Below the pieces are notes generated by a model. The model saw only the letters and a list, made by a program, of their open reading frames with translations, was not told the DNA's origin and did not search any database. A program made the position numbers and the translations under genes. A stretch of 64,000 nucleotides of DNA from Burkholderia pyrrocinia (GTDB taxonomy: Bacteria > Pseudomonadota > Gammaproteobacteria > Burkholderiales > Burkholderiaceae): positions 3,348,001 to 3,412,000 of the forward strand of contig NZ_CP011503.1 in the NCBI RefSeq assembly GCF_001028665.1. The letters run 5' to 3'. This document shows positions 27,708-38,661 of the stretch, one piece after another. Numbering within the stretch: the stretch's first letter is position 1; the number at the start of each line of letters is the position of its first letter.

Positions 27708-27951
27708 GCGCTTTTGAACGGCCAGCGCGACGACAACCCGCGACACCCCGCGACACCGTAAAGAATGGTCAAAATCGCCGCCCGGCACGGCTTTCGACCT
27801 TTACAGCAACGCAAGCCTTCAGCAAGATTCGGTCAGCCTGTCTTAAAAAGGGCACGCATTTGTCCTATGCTTAACGGCGACGTCCGGCCGCGTGCCGCCC
27901 CGCTGTCCGTTGCAACAGCCATTCATCCGTCAGAACCAGGGAGCCTTTGCC

Positions 27952-28563
27952 ATGCTGAAAAAGCTGCTGATGCTGTTCGTCGCGCTATCGCTGTCGCTCG
28001 CCGCAGGGCTTGCCGCGGCCGTCGAAGTCAACACGGCCGACCAGGCCGCGCTCGAATCCGTGAAGGGTCTCGGGCCCGTGAAGTCGAAGGCGATCATCGA
28101 CGAACGCACCAAGAACGGCCCGTTCAAGGACGCCGACGATCTGGCGAACCGCGTGAAGGGCCTCGGCACGAAATCGGTCGGGCATCTCGAGGAAAACGGC
28201 CTGACGATCGGCGGCTCGGCAACGCCGCCGAAGGGCGTGAAGCTGTCGAAGCCGGCCGCGACCACGCCGGCCACCACGCCGGCCACGACGTCCGCTGGCA
28301 CCGCGCCGACGTCCACGACCGCGACGGCCGGCACGACGGCCACGGCGCCGGCCCCGGCGGCAAGCGCGCCGGAAGCGGCAACGAAACCGGCGAAGAGCAA
28401 GCGCGCGTCGAAGAAGGAAAAGGCGGCAGCGGCCGCAGCGGCATCCGCCGACGCGGGTGCGAGCGCACCGGCCGCAGCGTCGTCCGCGAAGGCGACGAAG
28501 GGTTCGAAGAAAAAGAGCAAGAAGGACAAGGCAGCCTCCGCCGCCGCGGCGTCGGGCGCCTGA
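27952..28563 (+). CDS. Exported ComEA-like helix-hairpin-helix protein with low-complexity tail
   Basis: Predicted periplasmic DNA-binding protein. The 203 residues comprise a signal peptide (about 1-23, LLMLFVALSLSLAAGLAAA), a ComEA-type double helix-hairpin-helix (VEVNTADQAALESVKGLGPVKSKAI to about residue 85) and a tail of about 110 residues made almost only of Ala, Thr, Pro, Ser and Lys. ComEA proteins bind incoming DNA in natural transformation, but here no competence genes are adjacent. The ATG at 27952 follows AGGGAG. Confidence 0.85.
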   Translation: MLKKLLMLFVALSLSLAAGLAAAVEVNTADQAALESVKGLGPVKSKAIIDERTKNGPFKDADDLANRVKGLGTKSVGHLEENGLTIGGSATPPKGVKLSKPAATTPATTPATTSAGTAPTSTTATAGTTATAPAPAASAPEAATKPAKSKRASKKEKAAAAAAASADAGASAPAAASSAKATKGSKKKSKKDKAASAAAASGA

Positions 28564-28651
28564 TATGCGCCGCGCGCGCGACGGCGTGCGCGCGGCATTC
28601 GTTCAACGGGCGCCGTCGTCACGGCGCCCTTCTCAGTAAAGGTGAAGAACC

Positions 28652-29089
28652 ATGGGTCTCCTCGACATCGTCGGCGGTCTGATCGGCGGCCAGGCCGGCG
28701 GCAACTCGCAAAGCGCGCTGATCACGACCGCGCTCGAATTCATCAACAACCAGCCGGGCGGCCTGAACGGCCTGATCGAGAAGTTCAAGGCAGGCGGCGC
28801 CGGCGACATCATCGGCTCGTGGGTCGGCACCGGCCAGAACCAGCCGATCTCGCCGGACGCGCTGCAGAACGTGCTCGGCTCGGATGCGATCGGTGCGCTG
28901 GCCAGCAAGTTCGGCGTCGACCCGTCGATGGCATCGACCGTCCTCGCGCAGGTGCTGCCGCACGTCGTCAACCACGCGACGCCGGACGGCGCGGTGCCGG
29001 CCGATGGCCAGGCCCAGGTCGACCCGTCGAACGTACTCGGCTCGCTGTCGCAGCTCGCCGGCATGTTCGGCGGCAACAAGCAGGGCTGA
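28652..29089 (+). CDS. YidB family (DUF937) protein
   Basis: Small soluble protein of unknown function, 145 residues, with the DUF937 pattern of Gly/Asn/Gln-rich helices: LLDIVGGLIGGQAGGNSQSA, LNGLIEKFKAGGAGDIIGSW and ISPDALQNVLGSDAIGALAS. No signal peptide or cysteines. AAAGGTGAAG precedes the ATG. It stands between the ComEA-like gene and the convergent clpB and ends at a strong bidirectional terminator. Confidence 0.9.
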   Translation: MGLLDIVGGLIGGQAGGNSQSALITTALEFINNQPGGLNGLIEKFKAGGAGDIIGSWVGTGQNQPISPDALQNVLGSDAIGALASKFGVDPSMASTVLAQVLPHVVNHATPDGAVPADGQAQVDPSNVLGSLSQLAGMFGGNKQG

Positions 29090-29125
29090 AGCAGCACCGC
29101 TTCACGGCCTTTTCAGCCGCTCCAT

Positions 29126-29160
29126 AAACAAACACCCCGCCGAGGCGGGGTGTTTGTTTT
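29126..29160. terminator. Bidirectional intrinsic terminator
   Basis: Stem AAACAAACACCCCGCC with GGCGGGGTGTTTGTTT around a tiny loop, with T-rich sequence after it on the plus strand. It separates the YidB-family gene from the convergent clpB. Confidence 0.9.
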
Positions 29161-29203
29161 TGCGCGCCCGGCGCGAACCGGGCGGGCGGTCGATGGCCTG
29201 CGT

Positions 29204-31801
<2,598 letters not shown>

Positions 31802-31833
31802 TTAGTCGAGACCTCCAATTTTCGATTAACACC

Positions 31834-31862
31834 AAGATGAGGATCGTTATGCGGCTTTCAAG
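31834..31862 (-). promoter_or_regulatory. Sigma-32 (heat-shock) promoter of clpB
   Basis: On the minus strand, -35 CTTGAAA (31856-31862) and -10 CTCATCTT (31834-31841) are 14 bp apart. This is a close match to the RpoH consensus (CTTGAA, then 13-15 bp, then CCCATNT), about 35 bp before the clpB ATG. Confidence 0.85.
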
Positions 31863-31958
31863 CGAAATTCGGGTTGATTCAGTTCAAAAAATCGCAGGAT
31901 GGCAATGCCGCAGCCGGGGGCGGGACGCGGCCGGATCGCGGGACGCGGTGCCTGCGTG

Positions 31959-32477
31959 TCAGCCGGCAGTCGACGGCGGCTCGACGGGCGCAGGCGATTC
32001 GTCCGGTGACGGCGCGGCGCGCACGAGCGCGAGCGGACGGATGCCGAGCAAGGCCATGAGCGGCGACGCGGGTTCGACCAGTTCGCCGAGCGTGTGCCGG
32101 TCGAGTTCGGCGAAGAACGCATCGCGTGCGGCCGCCAGCACGCCCTTCAGGCGGCACTGCGGTTCGATCACGCAGCCGCGCGACTCGCTGCCGTCGGTCG
32201 AAAAGCAGCCGACCAGCGCGAAGTCGCTCTCGGTTGCGCGCACGACCTGGCCGACCGTCAGTTGCAGCGATTCGGGGAACAGCCGCAGCCCGCCATTGCG
32301 GCCGCGGACCGTGTCGACCCATCCCAGCTCGCCGAGCTGCTGCACGACTTTCATCAGATGGTTCTTCGAGATGCCGTAGGCGTCCGAGATCTCCTGGATC
32401 GTCGCGAGCCCCTCGCCGCGCACGGCAAGGTACAGCATCACGCGCAGCGAATAGTCGGTGTAGTCGGTGAGTCTCAT
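31959..32477 (-). CDS. nsrR: Rrf2 family regulator, NsrR-like
   Basis: Iron-sulfur transcription factor, probably a nitric-oxide-sensing repressor. The 172-residue protein has an N-terminal winged helix (MRLTDYTDYSLRVMLYLA, IQEISDAYGISKNHLMKVV) and three cysteines (Cys91, Cys102, Cys108) followed by RLKGVLAAA, as in NsrR. The first two are 11 residues apart, wider than in E. coli (91 and 96). The C-terminal tail (about 150-172) is Pro-rich. It is divergent from a truncated haemoglobin, a common NsrR target. Confidence 0.82.
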   Translation of the reverse strand: MRLTDYTDYSLRVMLYLAVRGEGLATIQEISDAYGISKNHLMKVVQQLGELGWVDTVRGRNGGLRLFPESLQLTVGQVVRATESDFALVGCFSTDGSESRGCVIEPQCRLKGVLAAARDAFFAELDRHTLGELVEPASPLMALLGIRPLALVRAAPSPDESPAPVEPPSTAG

Positions 32478-32601
32478 GGGCGAATACGGAAATGATCGAT
32501 CGTCCCCCGATGACGTGAGCCGAGTCGATCGGCACGCGCGCCGGGCCGGCTGACGGCCCCGTTCCGCGACGGCGAGTTGCCGGGATCGCGTGCGCGCAAT
32601 A

Positions 32602-32616
32602 AGATGCGTGACATCT
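32602..32616. promoter_or_regulatory. Candidate operator between nsrR and the truncated haemoglobin gene
   Basis: A perfect 5-5-5 inverted repeat, AGATG CGTGA CATCT. The half-site AAGATGC resembles the NsrR consensus, but the two halves are closer than in the classical 11-1-11 site. Its place in the divergent spacer supports a regulatory role. Confidence 0.45.
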
Positions 32617-32728
32617 ACACGTTTTTCAGGGGTTGGTGGACGCTATTTTGCGTCAAAATCCTGCCGGCGTCCTGCTCGTTGCCCGCGCCACCGCTCCGCT
32701 TTCGCCCAAATCTTCCGGCCCTTTTGCC

Positions 32729-33289
32729 ATGACCGCCCTGCCCGCCTCGCCCGAAACCGCACCGGCCCGCCCTCGCGATGCCGAACCGACCGAAGACAAC
32801 ATTCGCGATCTCGTCTACGCGTTCTACGACCGCGTGCGTGCCGATCCGCTGCTCGGGCCCGTGTTCGACGCGAAACTGGCCGGCCGCTGGGACGACCACC
32901 TGCCGAAGATGGTCACGTTCTGGTCGAGCCTCGTGCTCGGCACCAAGGGCTATCGCGGCAATGTGCAGCAGGCGCACCAGCCGCTCGACGGGATCGAGCC
33001 GGCCCATTTCAGCCGCTGGCTGTCGCTGTTCCTGAAGACCGTCGAGGCGCGCTACGCGCCGCCCGCGGCGATCCGTTTCATGGAACCCGCGCTGCGGATC
33101 GCGCAGAGCCTGCAGTTGAGCCGGTTCGGCTGGGATTATCGGATTCCGCCCGAGCAGCAGGCGCTGCTCGACGCGATCGCGCCGCGCCGCCGCGACGAGG
33201 GCGACGATCCGCACGCGTTGCCGTCGCGCGCCCGCGGCGAACCGTTTCCGACGAAGATCATCGGGCGCAGCACCGATCCGGACGCTTAA
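32729..33289 (+). CDS. Group III truncated haemoglobin
   Basis: Small haem protein likely involved in nitric oxide or oxygen chemistry. The globin core covers about residues 25-150 of 186: NIRDLVYAFYDRVRADPLLGPVF, DDHLPKMVTFWSSLVLGTKGYRG and AHQPLDGIEPAHFSRWLSLF, with a histidine in the H-x-x-L-x-x-I-x-x-x-H-F segment as proximal ligand. Both ends carry low-complexity extensions. ATG at 32729 was chosen; an in-frame start at 32633 would add unrelated residues. Divergent from nsrR. Confidence 0.85.
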   Translation: MTALPASPETAPARPRDAEPTEDNIRDLVYAFYDRVRADPLLGPVFDAKLAGRWDDHLPKMVTFWSSLVLGTKGYRGNVQQAHQPLDGIEPAHFSRWLSLFLKTVEARYAPPAAIRFMEPALRIAQSLQLSRFGWDYRIPPEQQALLDAIAPRRRDEGDDPHALPSRARGEPFPTKIIGRSTDPDA

Positions 33290-33364
33290 CGCTCACACAT
33301 CGCGCGCGACGCTTGGCGCACCTGCGGCACATCGTCGCATCGCCGCATCACCCGGACGCCGCGT

Positions 33365-33844
33365 TCAGCGCGGTGTGTTGCCCGATTCGACGCCCCAGCG
33401 CGCGAGCGCCGCATCGTCGGCGCTGCGCGCATCGACCCAGCGCTCGCCGTCCGGCGTCGTTTCCTTCTTCCAGAACGGCGCTTCGGTCTTCAGGTAGTCC
33501 ATCACGAACTCGCACGACGCGAACGCATCGCCGCGATGCGCGGCGACCGTCGCCACCATCACGATCTGGTCGAGCGGCAAGAGCCTGCCGACCCGATGCA
33601 CGATCGCGACGTCGATGCCCGGCCAGCGCCGGCCGGCCTCGGCGGCGATCTTCTCGAGCGCCTTCTCGGTCATCCCCGGATAGTGCTCGAGCTCCATCGC
33701 GGCGACCGAATCGCCTTCGTTCAGGTCGCGCACGGTGCCGACGAAACATGCGACCGCGCCGATCTTCGGATTGCGCGCGCGCAATGCCGCGACTTCGGCG
33801 TTCAGATCGAAGTCGTCGGTCTGGATTCGTATCGTTGCCATCAT
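33365..33844 (-). CDS. moaE: Molybdopterin synthase catalytic subunit MoaE
   Basis: Large subunit of molybdopterin synthase, which inserts two sulfurs from MoaD-thiocarboxylate into cyclic pyranopterin. The 159-residue protein has GAVACFVGTVRDLN near the start, LEHYPGM, the HRVGRL catalytic segment and the lysines of DYLKTEAPFWKKE. Two consecutive ATG codons (33844 and 33841) are possible starts. Last gene of moeA-moaD-moaE. Confidence 0.96.
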   Translation of the reverse strand: MMATIRIQTDDFDLNAEVAALRARNPKIGAVACFVGTVRDLNEGDSVAAMELEHYPGMTEKALEKIAAEAGRRWPGIDVAIVHRVGRLLPLDQIVMVATVAAHRGDAFASCEFVMDYLKTEAPFWKKETTPDGERWVDARSADDAALARWGVESGNTPR

Positions 33845-33852
33845 CTGCCTCT

Positions 33853-33998
33853 GTCGACCCGAGTTAGCGCTTTAGCGGTTACTCGGGTCCCATGCTTCGC
33901 GGTCGACCAGAGTTAGCGCTTCAGCGCTTACTCTGGCCCCATGCATCGCGGTCGACCCAAGTTAGCGCTTCAGCGCTAACTCGGGTCCCATGCAAAGC
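33853..33998. repeat. Three tandem 49-bp hairpin repeats inside the moa operon
   Basis: Units start at 33853, 33902 and 33951, each opening with GTCGACC and containing AGTTAGCGCTT-AGCG-TAACT-like inverted repeats, then TCCCATGC. Each unit folds into a hairpin of about 12-14 bp. The stem pair that is C:G in unit 1 is A:T in unit 2, so the difference keeps the pairing. They fill the spacer between moaD and moaE. Confidence 0.92.
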
Positions 33999-34256
33999 TC
34001 AACCGCCCGTCACCGGCGGAAAGAACGCGACCTCGCAGCCCTCGGTGAGCCGCGTGTCGGGATCGGTCATCTCGTGGTTACACGCCATGCGCAATGCGCG
34101 CCCTTCGGCGAGCGTCTCGGCCCACGCACCGCCGCGCACGCGCAGCCACGCGCGCACGTCGCCGACGGTCGTTACGCTGTCCGGCACGTCGGCCTGCTCG
34201 TCGGCAACGCCCAGCGCTTCTCGTACGCTTGCAAAAAATTTCAGCTGAATCTTCAT
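33999..34256 (-). CDS. moaD: Molybdopterin synthase sulfur-carrier subunit MoaD
   Basis: Ubiquitin-like protein whose C-terminal glycine is thiocarboxylated to donate sulfur. The 85-residue sequence has the beta-grasp start MKIQLKFFASVREALG and ends in the required Gly-Gly (PPVTGG). It lies 19 bp after moeA. Confidence 0.96.
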   Translation of the reverse strand: MKIQLKFFASVREALGVADEQADVPDSVTTVGDVRAWLRVRGGAWAETLAEGRALRMACNHEMTDPDTRLTEGCEVAFFPPVTGG

Positions 34257-34275
34257 GGTTCGGGAAGCCGTCGCG

Positions 34276-35523
34276 TTACGACAGCAGTTCGGAAAACGGA
34301 ATGAAACGCACGGTCTCGCCCGCGCTGATCGCGTGCTGCGGCGGATTGTCGATCAGGCCGTCGCCCCAGACCGTCGACGTCAGCACTGCCGAGCTCTGGT
34401 TCGGGAACAGATCGAGGCCGCCGGCCGCATTGACGCGCGCGCGCAGGAATTCGTTGCGCCGGTCGCCCTTGCCTTGCGAAAAGTCGGCGCGCAGCGACAG
34501 CGCACGCGGCGCGACGTCGCGCACGCCGGACAGGCGCAGCAGGAACGGCCGCACGAACAGCAGGAACGTGACGAAACTCGATACGGGGTTGCCGGGCAGC
34601 CCGATGAAGTGCGCATCGGGGCGATCGTCGCCGCGACGCACCGCGCCGTAGGCGAGCGGCTTGCCGGGCTTCATCGCGATCTGCCACAGCGCGAGCCGCC
34701 CTTCGGTCTCGACGGCCGGCTTCACGTGATCCTCGTCGCCGACCGATACGCCGCCGCTCGTCAGGATCACGTCGTGATCGCGCGCGGCCTCGCGCAGCGT
34801 GTCGCGCGTCGCGGCGAGAGAGTCGGGCACGATCCCGTAGTCGGTCACATGGCAGCCGAGCCGCTCCAGCAGCCCGCGCAGCGTGAAGCGGTTCGAGTTG
34901 TAGATCGCGCCGGGCTTCAGCGGCTCGCCCGGCATCGTCAGCTCGTCGCCGGTGAAGAACACCGCGACGCGAATCCGCCGTGCGACCGCCAATTGCGCGC
35001 AGCCGACCGACGCGGCCAGGCCGAGCGCCTGCGGCGTGAGCCGCGTGCCGGCCGGCAGGATCACCGCGCCCTGCCGGATGTCCGCGCCCTGCGCGGTGAT
35101 CCATTCACCGGCTTTCGGCGTATGCAGGATCTCGACCGCGTCGCCGTCGGCCGATGCCTGCTCCTGCATCACGACAGCGTCGGCGCCGGGCGGCACCGTC
35201 GCGCCGGTGAAGATCCGCGCGGCCGTGCCGGCCGCGAGCGGCACGGCCGGATGACCGGCCGGAATCCGCTGCGACACCGGCAAACGCCGCTCGCCGTGCA
35301 GCAGGTCGGCAACGCGCACCGCATAGCCGTCCATCGCGCTCGTATGCATCGGCGGCACGTCGAGCGGCGAACTCACGTCAGCCGCCAGCACGCGGCCGAG
35401 CGCGTCGAGCGTGGCAACGGTTTCGGTACCGGGCAGCGGCTTCGCGGCATCGAGCAGCGCGGCGAGCGCCTCGGCGGTCGACAGCATCGGCGCGCGCGGC
35501 GCCGCGGGATTCGGGTTCGACAT
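34276..35523 (-). CDS. moeA: Molybdopterin molybdenumtransferase MoeA
   Basis: Inserts molybdate into adenylylated molybdopterin. The 415-residue protein has the N-terminal SALDEALA-like region (LSTAEALAALLDAAKPLP), MHTSAMDGYAVR, RIFTGATVPPGADAVVMQE, the MoCF domain with LTSGGVSVGDEDHVKPA and the C-terminal domain IV. Length matches the family. First gene of the moeA-moaD-moaE operon. Confidence 0.96.
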   Translation of the reverse strand: MSNPNPAAPRAPMLSTAEALAALLDAAKPLPGTETVATLDALGRVLAADVSSPLDVPPMHTSAMDGYAVRVADLLHGERRLPVSQRIPAGHPAVPLAAGTAARIFTGATVPPGADAVVMQEQASADGDAVEILHTPKAGEWITAQGADIRQGAVILPAGTRLTPQALGLAASVGCAQLAVARRIRVAVFFTGDELTMPGEPLKPGAIYNSNRFTLRGLLERLGCHVTDYGIVPDSLAATRDTLREAARDHDVILTSGGVSVGDEDHVKPAVETEGRLALWQIAMKPGKPLAYGAVRRGDDRPDAHFIGLPGNPVSSFVTFLLFVRPFLLRLSGVRDVAPRALSLRADFSQGKGDRRNEFLRARVNAAGGLDLFPNQSSAVLTSTVWGDGLIDNPPQHAISAGETVRFIPFSELLS

Positions 35524-35733
35524 CGATGGAATCGGGGATCGTTGGAATCAATACGCCATTGTAGCGACGCCGTCGCGCGGGCGCGCGATATGGCCGACAT
35601 GCGAAAACTGTGATCGTCGCAAACGCGCGGGTCTGGCACCTGTTTCGCGCGCAGTGCGGCGGCACGCGCGTCGGGGGGCGAACGCCTGCCGATCGCAGCA
35701 CGGCAGCACCGCTGCGCCGCGCCGCCAAACGAA

Positions 35734-35778
35734 ACGGCCGGAATCCCGATCCGTTCGACGAATCGGCATTCCGGCCGT
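35734..35778 (-). terminator. Terminator of the hom-thrC operon
   Basis: Long inverted repeat (ACGGCCGGAAT on one arm, ATTCCGGCCGT on the other, extended by CCGAT/ATCGG) about 35 bp after the thrC stop. On the minus strand it is followed by TTCGTTT. Confidence 0.75.
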
Positions 35779-35812
35779 CCTGCGCAGCCGGGCCCGCGGG
35801 CCCGGCCGTGCG

Positions 35813-37264
35813 TCACGCGCCCGTATGCGCGGCGATGAAGTCCTTCACCTGCTGCGCGTCGGCCTTCACGACCTCGAAGCGCTGCGGCAGCGCCTCGAGC
35901 CCGTCGAATGCAGCCGGCCGCTCGGCTTCGCGATCGAGCGCTTCACGGATCGTCTCGCCGAACTTGATCGGTTGCGCCGTCTCGAGCACGACCATCGGCA
36001 CGCCTGCGTCGAGATGCTCGCGCGCAACCTTCACGCCGTCGGCCGTGTGCGTATCGATCATCGTGTCGTAGCGCGAGAACACGTCGCGGATCGTCGCGAT
36101 ACGGTCCGTGTGGCTGCTGCGGCCCGACACGAAACCGAACTCCTCGACGCGCGCGAAATCGCCGCTCGCCGCGAGATCGAAACCGCCCTTCTCCTCGACG
36201 TCGCGGAACAGCTGCATCACGCGCGCCGGATCGCGGCCGAGCAGGTCGAACACGAAGCGCTCGAAGTTCGAAGCCTTCGAGATGTCCATGCTCGGGCTGC
36301 TCGTGTGATACGTGTTCTCGGCGCTGCGCACACGATACGCACCCGTGCGGAAGAACTCGTCGAGCACGTCGTTCTCGTTGGTCGCGACCACGAGCTTCGC
36401 GATCGGCAGCCCCATCATCCGTGCGATATGGCCCGCGCACACGTTGCCGAAGTTGCCCGACGGCACCGTGAACGACACGCGCTCGTCGTTGGACTGCGTC
36501 GCCGCGAAGTAGCCCTTGAAGTAGTACACGACCTGCGCGACGACGCGCGCCCAGTTGATCGAGTTGACCGTGCCGATCTTCTGCTGCGCCTTGAACGCGT
36601 GATCGTTCGACACGGCCTTCACGATGTCCTGGCAGTCGTCGAACACGCCTTCGACCGCGAGATTGAAGATGTTCGGATCCTGCAGGCTGAACATCTGGGC
36701 CGTCTGGAACGCGCTCATCTTCTTGTGCGGCGACAACATGAACACGCGCACGCCGGCCTTGCCGCGCATCGCGTATTCGGCCGCGCTGCCCGTGTCGCCC
36801 GACGTCGCGCCGAGAATGTTCAGCGCCTCGCCGTGCTTCGCGAGCGTGTACTCGAACAGGTTGCCGAGCAACTGCATCGCCATGTCCTTGAACGCGAGCG
36901 TCGGGCCGTTCGACAGTTCGAGCAGCGAGATCGGCGCGCCGTTCTCGGTGCCGAGCGTCTTCAGCGGCGTGATGTCGGACGCGTTCTCGCCGTGGCGCGT
37001 GTTGCTGTACACGTCGGCCGTATACGTGCGGCGCGTGATCGCGCGCAGGTCGTCGGCCGGCACGTCGTCGCAGAACTTCGACAGGATCTCGAACGCGAGA
37101 TCCGCGTACGACAGCGTGCGCCAGCGCGCGAGCTCGTCGGCGGACACCGTCGGATACTCGGCCGGCAGGTAGAGCCCGCCGTCCTTCGCGAGACCGCCGA
37201 GCAGGATGTCGGAGAACGTGTGGCGCTCGCCGATGCCGGCGCCGCGCGTGGAGATGTAATTCAT
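35813..37264 (-). CDS. thrC: Threonine synthase
   Basis: PLP enzyme converting O-phosphohomoserine to threonine. The 483-residue protein starts MNYISTRGAGIGERHTFSD, has the PLP lysine Lys126 in TLAFKDMAMQ, the phosphate loop GATSGDTGSAAEYA, and VPSGNFGNVCAG. The ATG at 37262-37264 was chosen because the frame's further extension upstream is unrelated sequence opposite hom and alaA. It follows hom by 14 bp. Confidence 0.97.
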   Translation of the reverse strand: MNYISTRGAGIGERHTFSDILLGGLAKDGGLYLPAEYPTVSADELARWRTLSYADLAFEILSKFCDDVPADDLRAITRRTYTADVYSNTRHGENASDITPLKTLGTENGAPISLLELSNGPTLAFKDMAMQLLGNLFEYTLAKHGEALNILGATSGDTGSAAEYAMRGKAGVRVFMLSPHKKMSAFQTAQMFSLQDPNIFNLAVEGVFDDCQDIVKAVSNDHAFKAQQKIGTVNSINWARVVAQVVYYFKGYFAATQSNDERVSFTVPSGNFGNVCAGHIARMMGLPIAKLVVATNENDVLDEFFRTGAYRVRSAENTYHTSSPSMDISKASNFERFVFDLLGRDPARVMQLFRDVEEKGGFDLAASGDFARVEEFGFVSGRSSHTDRIATIRDVFSRYDTMIDTHTADGVKVAREHLDAGVPMVVLETAQPIKFGETIREALDREAERPAAFDGLEALPQRFEVVKADAQQVKDFIAAHTGA

Positions 37265-37278
37265 GTCGCCCTCGATCC

Positions 37279-38607
37279 TCAGTTCAGCGCTTCCATGCGC
37301 AGCTTCGTCACCTTCGACACGACCGTCGCGAGGCTCTCGATTTGCGCGATCGCCGTGTTGACGCTCTTCTCGAGCGTCTCGTGCGTGATCAGGATGATGT
37401 CGGTCTCGCCGTTCGCGCCGTCGACCTGCTCCGATTCCTTCTGCAGCAGCGCGTCGATCGAGATGCCCGATTCGGCGAGGATGCGCGTGATGTTGGCGAG
37501 CACACCCGTCTGGTCGGCCACCCGCAGGCGCAGGTAATAGCCGCTCGTGACTTCCTCGATCGGCAGGATCGGCGTGTTCGACAGGCTGTCGGGCTGGAAC
37601 GCGAGGTGCGGCACGCGATGCTCGGGGTCGGCCGTATGCAGGCGCGTGACGTCGACGAGATCCGCAACGACCGCCGACGCCGTCGGTTCCGCGCCCGCGC
37701 CCTTGCCGTAGTACAGCGTCGTGCCGACCGCGTCGCCGTGCACGACGACCGCGTTCATCGCGCCTTCGACGTTCGCGAGCAGGCGCTTCTCCGGGATCAG
37801 CGTCGGGTGCACGCGCAGTTCGATGCCGCGCTCGGTGCGGCGCGTGATGCCGAGCAGCTTGATCCGGTAGCCGAGCTCTTCCGCGTAGCGGATGTCGGTC
37901 GCGTCGAGCTTGCTGATGCCCTCGACGTACGCACGGTCGAACTGCACCGGCACGCCGAACGCGATCGCGCTCATGATCGTCGCCTTGTGCGCGGCGTCGA
38001 CGCCTTCGATGTCGAAGGTCGGATCGGCTTCCGCGTAGCCAAGCTCCTGCGCGGCCTTCAGCGCGGTCGCGAAATCGAGCCCGCGATCGCGCATTTCCGA
38101 CAGGATGTAGTTGGTCGTGCCGTTGATGATGCCCGCGATGTACTGGATGCGGTTCGCGGTCAGGCCTTCGCGCAGCGCCTTGATGATCGGGATGCCGCCG
38201 GCGACGGCCGCCTCGAACGCGACCATCACGCCCTGCTCGCGCGCAGCCTCGAAGATCTCGGTGCCGTGCACCGCGAGCAGCGCCTTGTTCGCCGTCACGA
38301 CGTGCTTGCCGTTCGCGATCGCGCGCAGCACGAGCTCGCGCGCGATGCCCGTGCCGCCGATCATCTCGGCGATGATCGCGATCGACGGATCGTCGACGAC
38401 CGAATTGAAATCGTCGGTGATCTGCGCGGCGCCGGCGTCGCCGCCGAGCGCAGCCTGCGCCTTGGCCGGGTTGCGCACGGCAATGCGCGCCACCTCGATG
38501 CCGCGCCCCGCGCGTCGCTTGATTTCTTCCTGGTTGCGGCGCAGCACCGTGAAGGTGCCGCTGCCCACCGTGCCGAAGCCCAACAGGCCAACTTTGATCG
38601 GTTCCAT
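37279..38607 (-). CDS. hom: Homoserine dehydrogenase
   Basis: NAD(P)-dependent reduction of aspartate semialdehyde to homoserine, the branch to threonine, methionine and isoleucine. The 442-residue protein has the Rossmann motif GFGTVGSGT (residues 10-18), the NKALLAVHGTEIFE segment, the catalytic region EADPTFDIEGVDAAHK and a C-terminal ACT domain (about 355-435), the usual site of threonine inhibition. Not fused to aspartokinase. Confidence 0.97.
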   Translation of the reverse strand: MEPIKVGLLGFGTVGSGTFTVLRRNQEEIKRRAGRGIEVARIAVRNPAKAQAALGGDAGAAQITDDFNSVVDDPSIAIIAEMIGGTGIARELVLRAIANGKHVVTANKALLAVHGTEIFEAAREQGVMVAFEAAVAGGIPIIKALREGLTANRIQYIAGIINGTTNYILSEMRDRGLDFATALKAAQELGYAEADPTFDIEGVDAAHKATIMSAIAFGVPVQFDRAYVEGISKLDATDIRYAEELGYRIKLLGITRRTERGIELRVHPTLIPEKRLLANVEGAMNAVVVHGDAVGTTLYYGKGAGAEPTASAVVADLVDVTRLHTADPEHRVPHLAFQPDSLSNTPILPIEEVTSGYYLRLRVADQTGVLANITRILAESGISIDALLQKESEQVDGANGETDIILITHETLEKSVNTAIAQIESLATVVSKVTKLRMEALN

Positions 38608-38661
38608 GCTGCGTGTGATCGATGAGTAAGAAGTAGTGAGTTCCGTGTGGTCCTTGTCCGC

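Larger units (their letters stand above)
26217..27720. repeat. Imperfect tandem duplication, 920-bp unit and 584-bp second copy
   Basis: Unit 1 (26217-27136) and unit 2 (27137-27720) each contain a carboxymuconolactone-decarboxylase-like gene, a merR gene and its promoter. They are almost identical except that unit 2 lacks 336 bp inside merR; 920 minus 584 equals 336 exactly. A GCCGGCGCGAC motif (GCCAGCGCGAC at the far end) stands at 26217, 27137 and 27721, bounding both units, which suggests that recombination at this short repeat made the duplication. Confidence 0.92.

Noticed and set aside
33853..33998. CRISPR array
   Set aside because: The three units are contiguous 49-bp repeats without unique spacers, and no cas genes are near.
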